Assembly (NCBI GenBank): GCA_945868505.1
Contig: CAMBLO010000001.1
Span: 145,620 to 209,619 of the forward strand
DNA from: an uncultured Clostridia bacterium
Lineage (GTDB): Bacteria; Bacillota; Clostridia; Lachnospirales; Anaerotignaceae
Direction: 5' to 3'
Length of the DNA: 64,000 nt
This document shows positions 18,363 to 27,900 of the stretch, one piece after another; the stretch's first letter is position 1, and each line of letters starts with the position of its first letter. Position numbers and translations under genes: made by a program. Under the pieces are notes generated by a model, which was not told the DNA's origin, did not search any database, and worked only from the letters and a program-made list of their open reading frames with translations.

Positions 18363-19602
18363 TCTGGTGGAAATGGGAAAAAAGGCAAAAGCTGCGGCGG
18401 TGGTTCTGGCTACATTGTCTACTCCTAAAAAGAATAAAGCCCTGCTGGCTTCTGCCGATGCCCTGCTGGCGGCACAGGCGGAAATTCTGGCGGCAAACAA
18501 AGCAGATGTGGATGCGGCATTAGAAAACGGCATCAAGGGTGCTTTTATTGATAGACTGACCTTGACAGAAGCCCGTCTGGCGGATATGGCTGATGGCCTG
18601 CGGCAGGTAGCAAAGCTGGATGACCCCGTGGGCGAGGTTCTTTCCATGAAAACGTTAGATAATGGTCTGGTGGTAGGACAGAAGCGGGTGCCTATGGGCG
18701 TCATTGGTATCATTTTTGAAGCCCGCCCTAATGTGACGGCAGATGCCTTTGGCCTTTGCCTGAAAGCAGGCAGTGCCGTTATTTTAAGAGGCGGCAAGGA
18801 AGCCTTCCGCACCAATCAGGCTACTGTCAAAGCCCTGCGCTCCGCTCTGGCGGCGGAAGGACTGCCCGAGGACTGTGTGCAGATGGTGCCAGATACCTCC
18901 AGAGAAACCGCCAATGAAATGATGCGGCTGAATGGGTATTTAGATGTATTGATTCCCAGAGGCGGTGCAGGGCTCATTAACAGCGTGGTGCAGAACAGCA
19001 CCGTTCCCGTGATTCAGACAGGTGTGGGCAACTGCCATGTTTATGTGGATGAAAGTGCGGATTTGGAAAAGGCAGTAAAAATTGTCATCAATGCCAAAAC
19101 CCAGCGTCCCGGTGTATGCAATGCTTGTGAAAGCCTTTTGGTGCATGAAAAAATCGCAGAAGCCTTCCTGCCTGCAATCGGTAAGGCGTTGCAGGAAAAA
19201 CAGGTGGAGATTCGTGGGGACGAAGCCACACAAAAGCTGGTGGATGGCTCTGTTGCCGCAACAGAAGAAGACTGGGGCACAGAATATGCCGATTACATCA
19301 TTTCCGCCAGAGTGGTAAAGGATATGGATGAAGCCATCGAACATATCAGAAAATATTCTACAGGCCATTCCGAAGCCATTGTGACAGAAAACTATACCAA
19401 TGCCCAGCGGTTCCTGAATGAAGTGGATGCGGCGGCGGTTTATGTCAATGCTTCCACCAGATTCACAGACGGCGGTCAGTTCGGTTTTGGTGCAGAAATC
19501 GGCATCAGCACCCAGAAGCTGCACGCCCGTGGGCCTATGGGTCTGAAGGAATTGACAACGATGAAATATATCATTTACGGCGATGGTCAGATCAGAGAAT
19601 AA
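18355..19602 (+). CDS. proA: glutamate-5-semialdehyde dehydrogenase
   Basis: [55 protein letters not shown]. Confidence 0.95.
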   Translation: MSNLVEMGKKAKAAAVVLATLSTPKKNKALLASADALLAAQAEILAANKADVDAALENGIKGAFIDRLTLTEARLADMADGLRQVAKLDDPVGEVLSMKTLDNGLVVGQKRVPMGVIGIIFEARPNVTADAFGLCLKAGSAVILRGGKEAFRTNQATVKALRSALAAEGLPEDCVQMVPDTSRETANEMMRLNGYLDVLIPRGGAGLINSVVQNSTVPVIQTGVGNCHVYVDESADLEKAVKIVINAKTQRPGVCNACESLLVHEKIAEAFLPAIGKALQEKQVEIRGDEATQKLVDGSVAATEEDWGTEYADYIISARVVKDMDEAIEHIRKYSTGHSEAIVTENYTNAQRFLNEVDAAAVYVNASTRFTDGGQFGFGAEIGISTQKLHARGPMGLKELTTMKYIIYGDGQIRE

Positions 19603-19618
19603 GCAGGAGGGAAAGCCT

Positions 19619-20557
19619 ATGCAGGATACCCGTTATATGGATGCGTGGATACACGTGCCCCTTTGCAAAAAAGGTGATAAGCTCTACCATTATACGACGG
19701 CGGAAGGGGTTCGCGGTATTGTGGAAAATCGGGAATTTCTGGCAACGAAAAGCGATTTTCTCAACGATAAGCTGGAATTTCAATATGCGGTAGAGGTTAT
19801 GGAGCGGCTGACGGAAAAATATATCGTCAATCAAGAACTGCGGGAGCGTTTCTTTTCCAAGCTGAAAATGGAGATCGACCGTCTGGGGGTCATCACGCCA
19901 ATCTGCGAAGGCGATACGGATTGCGAGATTGATGAAATGAGTTTTTATGTGGTGGCTTTTTCCAAGTTGCAGAACAATGCCCTCCTTTGGGCGGAGTTTA
20001 CGGATTTTCGTGGATATTGTCTGGAATTTGATTATGAAAAGATTGTGGAGGGCTTTCAAAATCGGGTTTTCCTCCATGGCACAGTCATTTATGATGAAGA
20101 AGAACAGATGAATGGACTTCTGGAATCCCTGCTTTCCTGTATCCGCAATCTGATCGAAGAGGGGACAACGGATTTAGAGGGCTTTTTTGAGGAAGAAGCC
20201 AATCCTTCTGATGAATCCTTGGATAAGCTGGTGACAGAGATGTCTGTGGTCTGCTCTGTCTATGCCATGTTTTTCAAAAAGAGCTTTTTCAAAGGGGAAC
20301 AGGAATACCGATTCATCTTCCCACCTCTGAGCAATGGGAGTGGGATGGATAAGCCTAATTTCCGCTTGCTGGACCAGATTTTTCTGCCTTATATCATGGT
20401 GGAATTTGAAGGGGAAAAAGAAGATATCCCTTTGGAAAGTGTGATGGTTGGGGCGAAAAATAACAGCGACATTGCCGTCAGGGGGGTGCGTTATTTCCTG
20501 AAAACACAGGGCATTGATATCCCTGTTCTGCTTTCGGATATCCCTTTGCGTTATTAA
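19619..20557 (+). CDS. DUF2971-like protein
   Basis: KLYHYTTAEGVRGIVENREFLATKSDFLNDKLEF. Confidence 0.65.
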   Translation: MQDTRYMDAWIHVPLCKKGDKLYHYTTAEGVRGIVENREFLATKSDFLNDKLEFQYAVEVMERLTEKYIVNQELRERFFSKLKMEIDRLGVITPICEGDTDCEIDEMSFYVVAFSKLQNNALLWAEFTDFRGYCLEFDYEKIVEGFQNRVFLHGTVIYDEEEQMNGLLESLLSCIRNLIEEGTTDLEGFFEEEANPSDESLDKLVTEMSVVCSVYAMFFKKSFFKGEQEYRFIFPPLSNGSGMDKPNFRLLDQIFLPYIMVEFEGEKEDIPLESVMVGAKNNSDIAVRGVRYFLKTQGIDIPVLLSDIPLRY

Positions 20558-20567
20558 AAGGAGAAAA

Positions 20568-20594
20568 GCCTGTTTTGTCGAACAGGCTTTTTTA
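20568..20594 (+). terminator. terminator
   Basis: AAGCCTGTTTTGTCGAACAGGCTTTTTT. Confidence 0.8.
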
Positions 20595-20601
20595 TATGGA
20601 T

Positions 20602-20630
20602 TTGACTATTTTGGGCGGTTCAGGTACAAT
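20602..20630 (+). promoter_or_regulatory. promoter of the S2P-like/scpAB operon
   Basis: TTGACT-N17-TACAAT. Confidence 0.7.
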
Positions 20631-20677
20631 AATACAATAGGCATTTTGAAAATTTACCTTGGAAAGGATTTGTGTAT

Positions 20678-21295
20678 ATGAACAATATGTTATTCGTACT
20701 TCTGCTGGGCATTCCCGGTATCCTTGTGGCAACGACAGTCCATGAGTTTACAAGGGCGTTGCTTTCTACTGTTTTTGGGGACAACTATCCCAAGAGTCAG
20801 GGAAAGCTGACATTGAACCCTATAAAGCATTTTGAGCCTATCGGTTTTCTGATGATGTTTTTTAGCGGCGGCTTCGGTTGGGGCAAGCCTGTGGAGACCA
20901 GTGCGCTGTATTATAAAAATAGAAAAAGAGATACGCTTTTGGTGGCGATTCTTCCTTCTGTGGTGAATCTGATTCTGGGGATTGTTTTCCTCGGTGTGTA
21001 TCAGTCGTTGAAAAGAAACGGCGGCAATTATTATTTGGTGGCACTGTTCAATTATATGGCTTATTATAATGTTGGTCTGGCGGTGTATAATATCCTGCCT
21101 GTGGCACCTATGGACTGCGTGAAGGTGCTGGCGGTGCTGATGCCTGCCAACCAGTATTTCAAATATATGCAGAATGAAAAGCTGATCCAGATGATTTTCC
21201 TGTTCCTGCTGTTCTTTGGCCTTGTGACAGGTTTTATGGACAGCATCATTTATGGTGTGATGTCTTTGTTTGGCGGCATTTTTGGTCTGATTTAA
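20678..21295 (+). CDS. site-2 protease (M50)-like membrane protein, degenerate active site
   Basis: TTVHEFTRALLSTVFGDNYPKSQGKLTLNPIKHFEPIGFLMMFF; NILPVAPMDCVKVL. Confidence 0.8.
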   Translation: MNNMLFVLLLGIPGILVATTVHEFTRALLSTVFGDNYPKSQGKLTLNPIKHFEPIGFLMMFFSGGFGWGKPVETSALYYKNRKRDTLLVAILPSVVNLILGIVFLGVYQSLKRNGGNYYLVALFNYMAYYNVGLAVYNILPVAPMDCVKVLAVLMPANQYFKYMQNEKLIQMIFLFLLFFGLVTGFMDSIIYGVMSLFGGIFGLI

Positions 21296-21308
21296 GGAAG
21301 GCGAAGCG

Positions 21309-22076
21309 ATGGATACGATCAATATCAGACTGGATGCCTTCGAAGGCCCCTTGGACTTATTGTATCACCTGATCGAAAAAAACGAGATTGATATTTATGA
21401 TATTCCCGTTGCATCCCTGACAGAGCAGTATCTTGCCTTTTTGGATGCGGCGGAGGACAGGGATATGGACGGCATGAGCGAATTTCTTCTCATGGCGGCG
21501 ACCTTGTTGGAGATTAAAAGCAAAATGCTCCTGCCTGCGCCGAAAAATGAGGAAGAGGAAGGCCCTGACCCCCGTGAAGAACTGGTGCAGAGATTGTTGG
21601 AATATAAAAAAATCAAGGATGTGACTGATACCCTCAAGGAACGGGAGGAGGAAGCGGCACTGGTCTTTTATAAAGAAGCTGATGCTTCTGTGGCAAAGCT
21701 GAAGGAACAGCCGCCTCAGGAATTGGAGGACTTATTGCAGGGCATCACCATGGATGACCTGTATCAGGCTTTTCAGCAGGTGATGGCAAGAAAAGAAACC
21801 AAGGTGGATAAAGTCCGCAGTTCCTTCCGCTCGGTGCAGAAGGATTTGTTCACGGTTGGCGAAAAGATGGAATATATCAGGGACTTGCTGATTTTGCACC
21901 CCCATGGGCAGACCGCCTTCCATACCATTTTTCGGGAAAATGCAGGGAAGATGGAAAAGGTGGTAACGTTCCTTGCCCTTTTAGAATTGATTAAGCAGAA
22001 GGAAGTGCAGATTGCCCAAGAAAGAAACTTCGGGGAAATTCTCATCAGCAAATACAGCGAAGGAGGAGCGAAATGA
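21309..22076 (+). CDS. scpA: segregation and condensation protein A
   Basis: RLDAFEGPLDLLYHLIEKNEIDIYDIPVASLTEQYL. Confidence 0.95.
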   Translation: MDTINIRLDAFEGPLDLLYHLIEKNEIDIYDIPVASLTEQYLAFLDAAEDRDMDGMSEFLLMAATLLEIKSKMLLPAPKNEEEEGPDPREELVQRLLEYKKIKDVTDTLKEREEEAALVFYKEADASVAKLKEQPPQELEDLLQGITMDDLYQAFQQVMARKETKVDKVRSSFRSVQKDLFTVGEKMEYIRDLLILHPHGQTAFHTIFRENAGKMEKVVTFLALLELIKQKEVQIAQERNFGEILISKYSEGGAK

Positions 22077-22618
22077 GATTATCAGAGCTGGAAGCGGTAG
22101 TGGAATCTTTGCTGTTCATCGCCGGGGATGCGGTGCCGCTGACATCCATTGCCCAGACCATTGAATTGGATAAAGCCACAGCCAAGGCGGTTGTCCTTTC
22201 CTTGGCGGATAAATATGAAAAGGAAAAACGGGGCTTGCGTATCGTGGAGATTGAAGGCTCCTATCAGATGTGTACGGCGGCGGAATGTTTTGAGTATATC
22301 CGCAATATGTATAAAAGCCCTCAGCGGCAGGGCTTGACCCAGTCTCTGCTGGAAACGCTGGCCATCGTTGCCTATAAACAGCCTATTACCCGGGCGCAGA
22401 TTGAAGAGATCCGCGGCGTCAGCTCCGACCATGCGGTGGCGAAGCTGGTGGAAAAACGGCTGATCTGCGAAGTGGGCAGAGGGGATACTCCCGGCAGACC
22501 CATTTTGTTTGGGACAAGCAATGAATTTCTTCGGTATTTCGGTTTCAAGAGCATCGGAGAACTGCCCCCTTTGGAGGTGGAACAGGACAAGGAGAACGGC
22601 GATGAATTGACCGTATAA
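22073..22618 (+). CDS. scpB: segregation and condensation protein B
   Basis: ESLLFIAGDAVPL, LETLAIVAYKQPITRAQIEEIRGVSSD, GRPILFGTSNEFLRYFGF. Confidence 0.95.
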   Translation: MRLSELEAVVESLLFIAGDAVPLTSIAQTIELDKATAKAVVLSLADKYEKEKRGLRIVEIEGSYQMCTAAECFEYIRNMYKSPQRQGLTQSLLETLAIVAYKQPITRAQIEEIRGVSSDHAVAKLVEKRLICEVGRGDTPGRPILFGTSNEFLRYFGFKSIGELPPLEVEQDKENGDELTV

Positions 22619-22663
22619 GTACATAACTAAAACAAAAAATGAATAGAAATAGCAGGAGGAGGG

Positions 22664-23824
22664 ATGCCTATGAAGCGGATAACCTTGTTACTCCTGCTTT
22701 TTTTATTGTCTGTAACACCTGCTTTTGCCGGCGAGCCGAAGGTTGCTGCCCAAGGGGCGGCGTTGATTGATGGGAAAACGGGGCGGCTTTTATGGGAGAA
22801 AAACGGCGAAAGACCCTTTGCTATGGCAAGCACCACCAAAATTATGACAGCCATACTGGTTTTGGAACGGGCAGATTTGGAGGACACCGTTACCGTCAGT
22901 AAAAATGCTGCCCATCAGCCGGAGGTACATATGGATTTGAAAGAAGGGGAGCAGTGGAAGGTGGGCGATTTGCTTTCTGCCATGATGCTGCGTTCCTATA
23001 ACGATGCGGCGGTGGCGTTGGCGGAGCATGTTTCTGGGAGTGTGGAGAAATTCTGCGCCGAAATGACAAAAAAGGCAGGAAAAATTGGGGCAAAGGATAC
23101 GGTTTTTGGCTCGCCCAATGGTCTGGACAGCCATTTGACCGATGCACAGCATCATTCCACAGCCTACGATATGTCCCTGATTGCAGCCTATGCGCTGGAA
23201 AATGAGACCTTTCGGGAAATCATCGCCCAGTCGGAAATTTCTGTGGCGGATTTGGAAGGAAAGCATATCTGCAATACTACCAACGCAGACCGTTTTTTGA
23301 AGGAATACAGTGGTGCATTGGGCATAAAAACAGGCTATACCAATAAGGCGGGACATTGCTTTGTGGGGGCGGCGGAACGGGAGGATGTCCTGTTGATTTC
23401 CACTGTCCTTGGTAGCGGTTGGGGGACGGCAGGAAAAGAGAAAAAATGGACGGACACGAAAGCCCTGATGGACTATGGCTTCGATACCTTCCATCCCTAT
23501 GAAGCGGTGGCAAAGGGGACTGTTTTTGGGGAAGTGAAGATTGGCGATTCTCCAACAAAACAGGTAGAGACTGTTTTGGCAGAGGGGTATACGGCTTTGT
23601 TTTCGGCGGAAGAAATAGAAAACCTGCGGCTGGAAGCAGATTTGCCAAAGGAAGTAGAAGCCCCTGTGGAAAAGGGTGAGAAATTGGGAAAAGCCACCCT
23701 TTGGTTGAAAGAAGAAAAGCTGGCGGAAATCGACCTTTTGGCGAGAGAAGCAGCCCGCCCCTTCACCTTAATGGAAAGGCTCCATAGACTCGCAAAAAAC
23801 TGGCTGACATGGAGAAAATTTTGA
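22664..23824 (+). CDS. dacF: D-alanyl-D-alanine carboxypeptidase (PBP5/DacF family)
   Basis: Signal peptide; MASTTKIMTA (SxxK), RSYNDAAVAL (SxN), GIKTGYTNKAG (KTG). Confidence 0.93.
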   Translation: MPMKRITLLLLLFLLSVTPAFAGEPKVAAQGAALIDGKTGRLLWEKNGERPFAMASTTKIMTAILVLERADLEDTVTVSKNAAHQPEVHMDLKEGEQWKVGDLLSAMMLRSYNDAAVALAEHVSGSVEKFCAEMTKKAGKIGAKDTVFGSPNGLDSHLTDAQHHSTAYDMSLIAAYALENETFREIIAQSEISVADLEGKHICNTTNADRFLKEYSGALGIKTGYTNKAGHCFVGAAEREDVLLISTVLGSGWGTAGKEKKWTDTKALMDYGFDTFHPYEAVAKGTVFGEVKIGDSPTKQVETVLAEGYTALFSAEEIENLRLEADLPKEVEAPVEKGEKLGKATLWLKEEKLAEIDLLAREAARPFTLMERLHRLAKNWLTWRKF

Positions 23825-23849
23825 CTTTGTTTCCGTCCTCGGGTATACT
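23821..23849 (+). promoter_or_regulatory. promoter of rluB, overlapping dacF stop
   Basis: TTGACT-N17-TATACT. Confidence 0.7.
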
Positions 23850-23888
23850 GTTCTTAACAAATACTTTTGAGAGAACGGAGATTTCTAT

Positions 23889-24611
23889 ATGGAAGAAAGA
23901 TTGCAGAAATTTTTGGCGGAAGCGGGCATTGCTTCCCGCAGAAAAGCGGAAGAACTGATTGCCCAGGGGAAGGTAAAGGTAAATGGCAAGGTAGTCACGG
24001 AAATGGGCATCAAGATTGATCCCGCTAAGGATGAAGTGACTTATCTGGATAAAAAAGTGACCACAAAAGAGACAAAGATGGTTTATATCATGCTGTATAA
24101 ACCGGAAGGGTATGTGACAACAGCCAAGGAACAGTTTGGCAGACCTGCGGTGATGGATTTGGTGAAGGGTGTCAAGGAACGCATTTTCCCCGTGGGTCGG
24201 TTGGATTATGATACTTCTGGTCTGCTGCTGCTGACCAACGACGGCGACCTGACTTATAAGCTGACCCATCCCAAGCATGATGTGGATAAGACCTATATCG
24301 CAAAGCTGTACGGTATCCCTGATGAAGGGGCATTGCAGAAATTCCGCAGAGGTGTAGTGATTGATGGCAAGAGGACGAAGCCTGCAAAAATTCAGATTAT
24401 CGATAAGGATAAGGATGGTCGTTTCTGCACAGCGGAAATCATCATCCACGAAGGCAGAAACAGACAGGTGCGTAAGATGTGCGAAGCCATCAAGCATCCC
24501 GTGGCACAGCTAAAGCGTGTAGCAACAGGCGACCTGAAGCTGGGCGATTTGCAGAAAGGCAAATATCGCCATTTGACAGAAAAGGAAATCAAATACCTGA
24601 AGAAGCTGTAA
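23889..24611 (+). CDS. rluB: ribosomal large-subunit pseudouridine synthase, RluB type
   Basis: S4 domain ERLQKFLAEAGIASRRKAEELI; PVGRLDYDTSGLLLLTNDGDL. Confidence 0.93.
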   Translation: MEERLQKFLAEAGIASRRKAEELIAQGKVKVNGKVVTEMGIKIDPAKDEVTYLDKKVTTKETKMVYIMLYKPEGYVTTAKEQFGRPAVMDLVKGVKERIFPVGRLDYDTSGLLLLTNDGDLTYKLTHPKHDVDKTYIAKLYGIPDEGALQKFRRGVVIDGKRTKPAKIQIIDKDKDGRFCTAEIIIHEGRNRQVRKMCEAIKHPVAQLKRVATGDLKLGDLQKGKYRHLTEKEIKYLKKL

Positions 24612-24723
24612 GGAAGATAGAGAAAGACCCCTGTGAGGGTCTTTTTTCTTGTTGAAAGGTTGCTTCAGATAACGTATAATAAGTATTTAGGAAAAAGTAG
24701 ATTACAATGTAGGAGAGTGCCTC

Positions 24724-25371
24724 ATGGAACAGAAAAGAACAAGATTTTATCTCATCCGCCACGGGGAGACGGATTGGAACAAAGGCGGCCGCTATCAGGG
24801 CTGCACGAATATACAGTTGAACGACGCAGGCAGAGAACAGGCACGCCTTCTGGGCGAACGCTTCAAATATATGCCCTTGGATGTGGTGTATGTTTCTCCC
24901 TTAGACAGAGCTGTGGCAACGGCAGAGCCTTTGGCTGCTGCCCATGGTCTGACCCCCATCAAGGATGCCCATTTCCGGGAAATTAACTTTGGTGAATGGG
25001 AAGGACATACCATTGCAGAATTGTCCGAAAAATTCGGCAAGGCCTATACAGATTTTTTTGCAAACCCCTTCGACCATCCCGTTCCCGGGGAAGGTTCCTT
25101 CCAGAATGCCATGGATCGTGCCATCGAGGGTTTCAATGCCTTGGCGGAAAAACACAAAGGGCAGAATGTTGCCATCGTTTCCCATGGGGGCTTGCTGCGG
25201 GTCATGTTGGTGGGGCTTTTGGAAATGGGCGATGCCTTCTATCGGAAAACATGGATGACCAATACATCCATTACTATGTTGGATGTATTGGAGGATGGCA
25301 GAAAGCTGCTGATGACGCTGAATGATAAAGCCCACTTAGAGATGGCTGAGGTATTCAAAAAGGGTGAATGA
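24724..25371 (+). CDS. histidine phosphatase family protein
   Basis: FYLIRHGETDWNKGGRYQGCTNIQLNDAGREQA. Confidence 0.9.
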   Translation: MEQKRTRFYLIRHGETDWNKGGRYQGCTNIQLNDAGREQARLLGERFKYMPLDVVYVSPLDRAVATAEPLAAAHGLTPIKDAHFREINFGEWEGHTIAELSEKFGKAYTDFFANPFDHPVPGEGSFQNAMDRAIEGFNALAEKHKGQNVAIVSHGGLLRVMLVGLLEMGDAFYRKTWMTNTSITMLDVLEDGRKLLMTLNDKAHLEMAEVFKKGE

Positions 25372-25372
25372 T

Positions 25373-26611
25373 ATGAAAAAGAAGATCATCGTGGTAGGCG
25401 CAGGGGCGGCAGGGCTGATGGCAGCAGGCCGTGCGGCGGAAAAGGGCCATGAAGTTCATTTATATGAAAAAAACAACAGAATCGGGAAAAAGATTCTCAT
25501 TACAGGGAAGGGACGCTGCAATGTAACCAACGACAGCGATGTGGAAGGTCTTTTGGACAACATCCCCGGTAATCCCTATTTCCTGTATAGTGCCTTTTAT
25601 CAGCTGGACAGCTTTCAGCTGCAGGAATTTTTCAAAAATCTGGGGCTGGAGTTGAAGGTGGAACGGGGCAAGCGGGTTTTCCCTGTTTCCGACCGTTCTC
25701 TGGATGTGGTTCTGGCGTTGGAAAAATATTTGAAGAAAAATAAAGTGAAGCTGCATCTGGAAAGCCCTGTGGACAGTATCCTCATCGAGGAGGGCAAAGC
25801 TGCTGGCATCCGTCTGAAAAACGGCAAGGAAGAAAAAGCCGATGGCGTTATCGTTTGCACAGGGGGTCTTTCCTATCCCGGGACAGGCTCTACCGGTGAT
25901 GGCTATCGTTTTGCCAAGGCGGCAGGCCATCATGTGACCAAGCTGTATCCTTCTTTGGTGCCCTTGAAAACGGCAGAGGATTGGTGCCATGAACTGATGG
26001 GCCTGAGCTTGAAGAATATTGAAATCACAATCAAAAATAATAAGGGGAAAAAGGTCTACAGCGACTTTGGGGAAATGCTGTTCACCCATTTCGGCGTTTC
26101 CGGCCCCGTCATTTTGAGTGCCAGCAGACATATCATCCTGACGATTGAGGAGGGCTACAAGCTTTATATCGATTTGAAGCCTGCCATGGATGAAAAGAAG
26201 CTGGATACGAGACTTTTGAGGGATTTTGAAAAATATGCAAACAAGGATTTTGCCAATGCTTTGGACGATCTGCTTCCCCAGAAGCTGATTCCTGTTATTA
26301 TCCAATTGGCGGAGATCGACCCTCGCAAAAAGGTCAACAGCATCACCAAGGAAGAACGAAAACGTCTTTGCACCCTGTTGAAAGCCCTGCCCTTGACCAT
26401 CACAGGCACAACGGGCTATAACGAAGCAGTGGTGACCTGCGGCGGCATCAATGTAGATGAAATTGACCCTTCCACCATGGAAAGCAAATTTGTGAGAAAT
26501 CTGCATTTCGCAGGGGAGGTTTTGGACGTAGACGCCTATACAGGGGGCTTTAATCTGCAGATTGCCTTTTCCACAGGCTATGTGGCGGGGGAAAGCATCT
26601 GCCAGGCATAA
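25373..26611 (+). CDS. NAD(P)/FAD-dependent oxidoreductase, HI0933/YhiN family
   Basis: KKIIVVGAGAAGLMAAGRAAEKGHEVHLYEKNNRIGKKILITGKGRCNVTN; GEVLDVDAYTGGFNLQIAFSTGYVAG. Confidence 0.92.
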   Translation: MKKKIIVVGAGAAGLMAAGRAAEKGHEVHLYEKNNRIGKKILITGKGRCNVTNDSDVEGLLDNIPGNPYFLYSAFYQLDSFQLQEFFKNLGLELKVERGKRVFPVSDRSLDVVLALEKYLKKNKVKLHLESPVDSILIEEGKAAGIRLKNGKEEKADGVIVCTGGLSYPGTGSTGDGYRFAKAAGHHVTKLYPSLVPLKTAEDWCHELMGLSLKNIEITIKNNKGKKVYSDFGEMLFTHFGVSGPVILSASRHIILTIEEGYKLYIDLKPAMDEKKLDTRLLRDFEKYANKDFANALDDLLPQKLIPVIIQLAEIDPRKKVNSITKEERKRLCTLLKALPLTITGTTGYNEAVVTCGGINVDEIDPSTMESKFVRNLHFAGEVLDVDAYTGGFNLQIAFSTGYVAGESICQA

Positions 26612-26623
26612 GGAGGAAAGAAA

Positions 26624-27301
26624 ATGAAACGATTTGCCATTGCGGTGGACGGGCCTGCGGGCTCCGGTAAAAGCACCGTTGCAAAAATGGTTGCCAGAAA
26701 GCTTGGCATTATTTATGTAGATACGGGGGCGATGTATCGCACTGTTGCCCTTCATTGCACCCAGAAAAATATTCCTTTGGAGGACGAAGCAGCCGTTGTG
26801 GCTGCTCTGGATGGGCTCAATATGCGTATTCAGCCCAATGAAGATGGACAGCGCATTTTCCTGAACGAAGAAGATGTGACAACAAAAATCAGAACGGCGG
26901 AAATCGGCAAAGGTGCTTCCGTTGTTGCTGCTTATCAGAAGGTCAGAGAACGGATGGTAGAACTGCAGCAGGAAATGGCAAAAGAGCATTCTGTTATCAT
27001 GGACGGCAGAGATATCGGCACAGTAGTACTGCCCCATGCGGAAGTAAAGATTTATCTGGATGCAGGCGTGGAGGAAAGAACTCGCCGCCGTGTAGGGGAA
27101 CTGGAAGCCAAGGGCGAAACTGCCGATTTTGAAGAAATCAAAAAAATGATTATCCAGAGAGATTACAACGATATGCACAGAGAACACAGTCCCTTGAAAA
27201 AGGCAGAAGATGCTATCAGTCTGGATTCTACAGGCATGAGCATTGCAGAAGTGCAGCAGGCGATTCTGGATATTACAGCGGAAAGGGTGAAGGAAGAATG
27301 A
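26624..27301 (+). CDS. cmk: cytidylate kinase
   Basis: IAVDGPAGSGKSTVAKMVARKLGIIYVDTGAMYR. Confidence 0.95.
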   Translation: MKRFAIAVDGPAGSGKSTVAKMVARKLGIIYVDTGAMYRTVALHCTQKNIPLEDEAAVVAALDGLNMRIQPNEDGQRIFLNEEDVTTKIRTAEIGKGASVVAAYQKVRERMVELQQEMAKEHSVIMDGRDIGTVVLPHAEVKIYLDAGVEERTRRRVGELEAKGETADFEEIKKMIIQRDYNDMHREHSPLKKAEDAISLDSTGMSIAEVQQAILDITAERVKEE

Positions 27302-27900
27302 AGGGTGAATCCTGGTTTTGCAGACTGGCGGTTAGAGTGGTAAGATTTTGGTTTGCCATCATGTTCAAGGTAGAAGTCATTGGTAAAGAAAATGTGCCGA
27401 ATAATGGGAATGCCATTATCTGCTGTAACCATTACAGCAACTACGACCCCTTTGCTGCTGCCATTTATTTGGATAGACTGCCCCATTATATCGGCAAAAA
27501 GGAACTGTTCAAATATAAGATTGTGGCATGGGCATTAAGTGAATGTGGGGTATTCCCCATCGACAGAAAGGCTTCCATGGATATGAAGGCTGTCAAAACA
27601 GCTTTAAAAGTGCTGAAAGAAGGCAAGATTCTGGGTATCTTTGCGGAAGGTAAGCGTGTCAAGGAAGGGGAAGAAGTAGACGCCAAGGGCGGTGTGGCTT
27701 TGTTTGCCATGAAGGGCAATGCTCCTGTCATCCCTTGCGCCATCAGCGGCAAATATAAATTCCGCAGCAAGATTACAGTGGAATATGGCGAACCCCTGAC
27801 ACTGGATGAATTCCGCGGGCAGAAACTGACAACAGAACTAATGGGCGAGATTACAGAAGTCATCATGGGCAGAGTGGAAGAAATGAAGGTGAAAGCATGA
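27298..27900 (+). CDS. plsC: 1-acyl-sn-glycerol-3-phosphate acyltransferase
   Basis: CCNHYSNYDPFAAAIYL, GIFAEGKRVKEGE; 4-nt overlap with cmk. Confidence 0.9.
   Translation: MKGESWFCRLAVRVVRFWFAIMFKVEVIGKENVPNNGNAIICCNHYSNYDPFAAAIYLDRLPHYIGKKELFKYKIVAWALSECGVFPIDRKASMDMKAVKTALKVLKEGKILGIFAEGKRVKEGEEVDAKGGVALFAMKGNAPVIPCAISGKYKFRSKITVEYGEPLTLDEFRGQKLTTELMGEITEVIMGRVEEMKVKA

Noticed and set aside
19619-20557. DUF2971-like protein as a phage-defence gene
   Set aside because: Some DUF2971 proteins occur near defence loci, but here the context is proA and scpAB with no defence partners.
25460-27187. 575-aa minus-strand ORF opposite the HI0933-family gene and cmk
   Set aside because: Antisense artefact; crosses a real gene boundary and has no recognisable motif.
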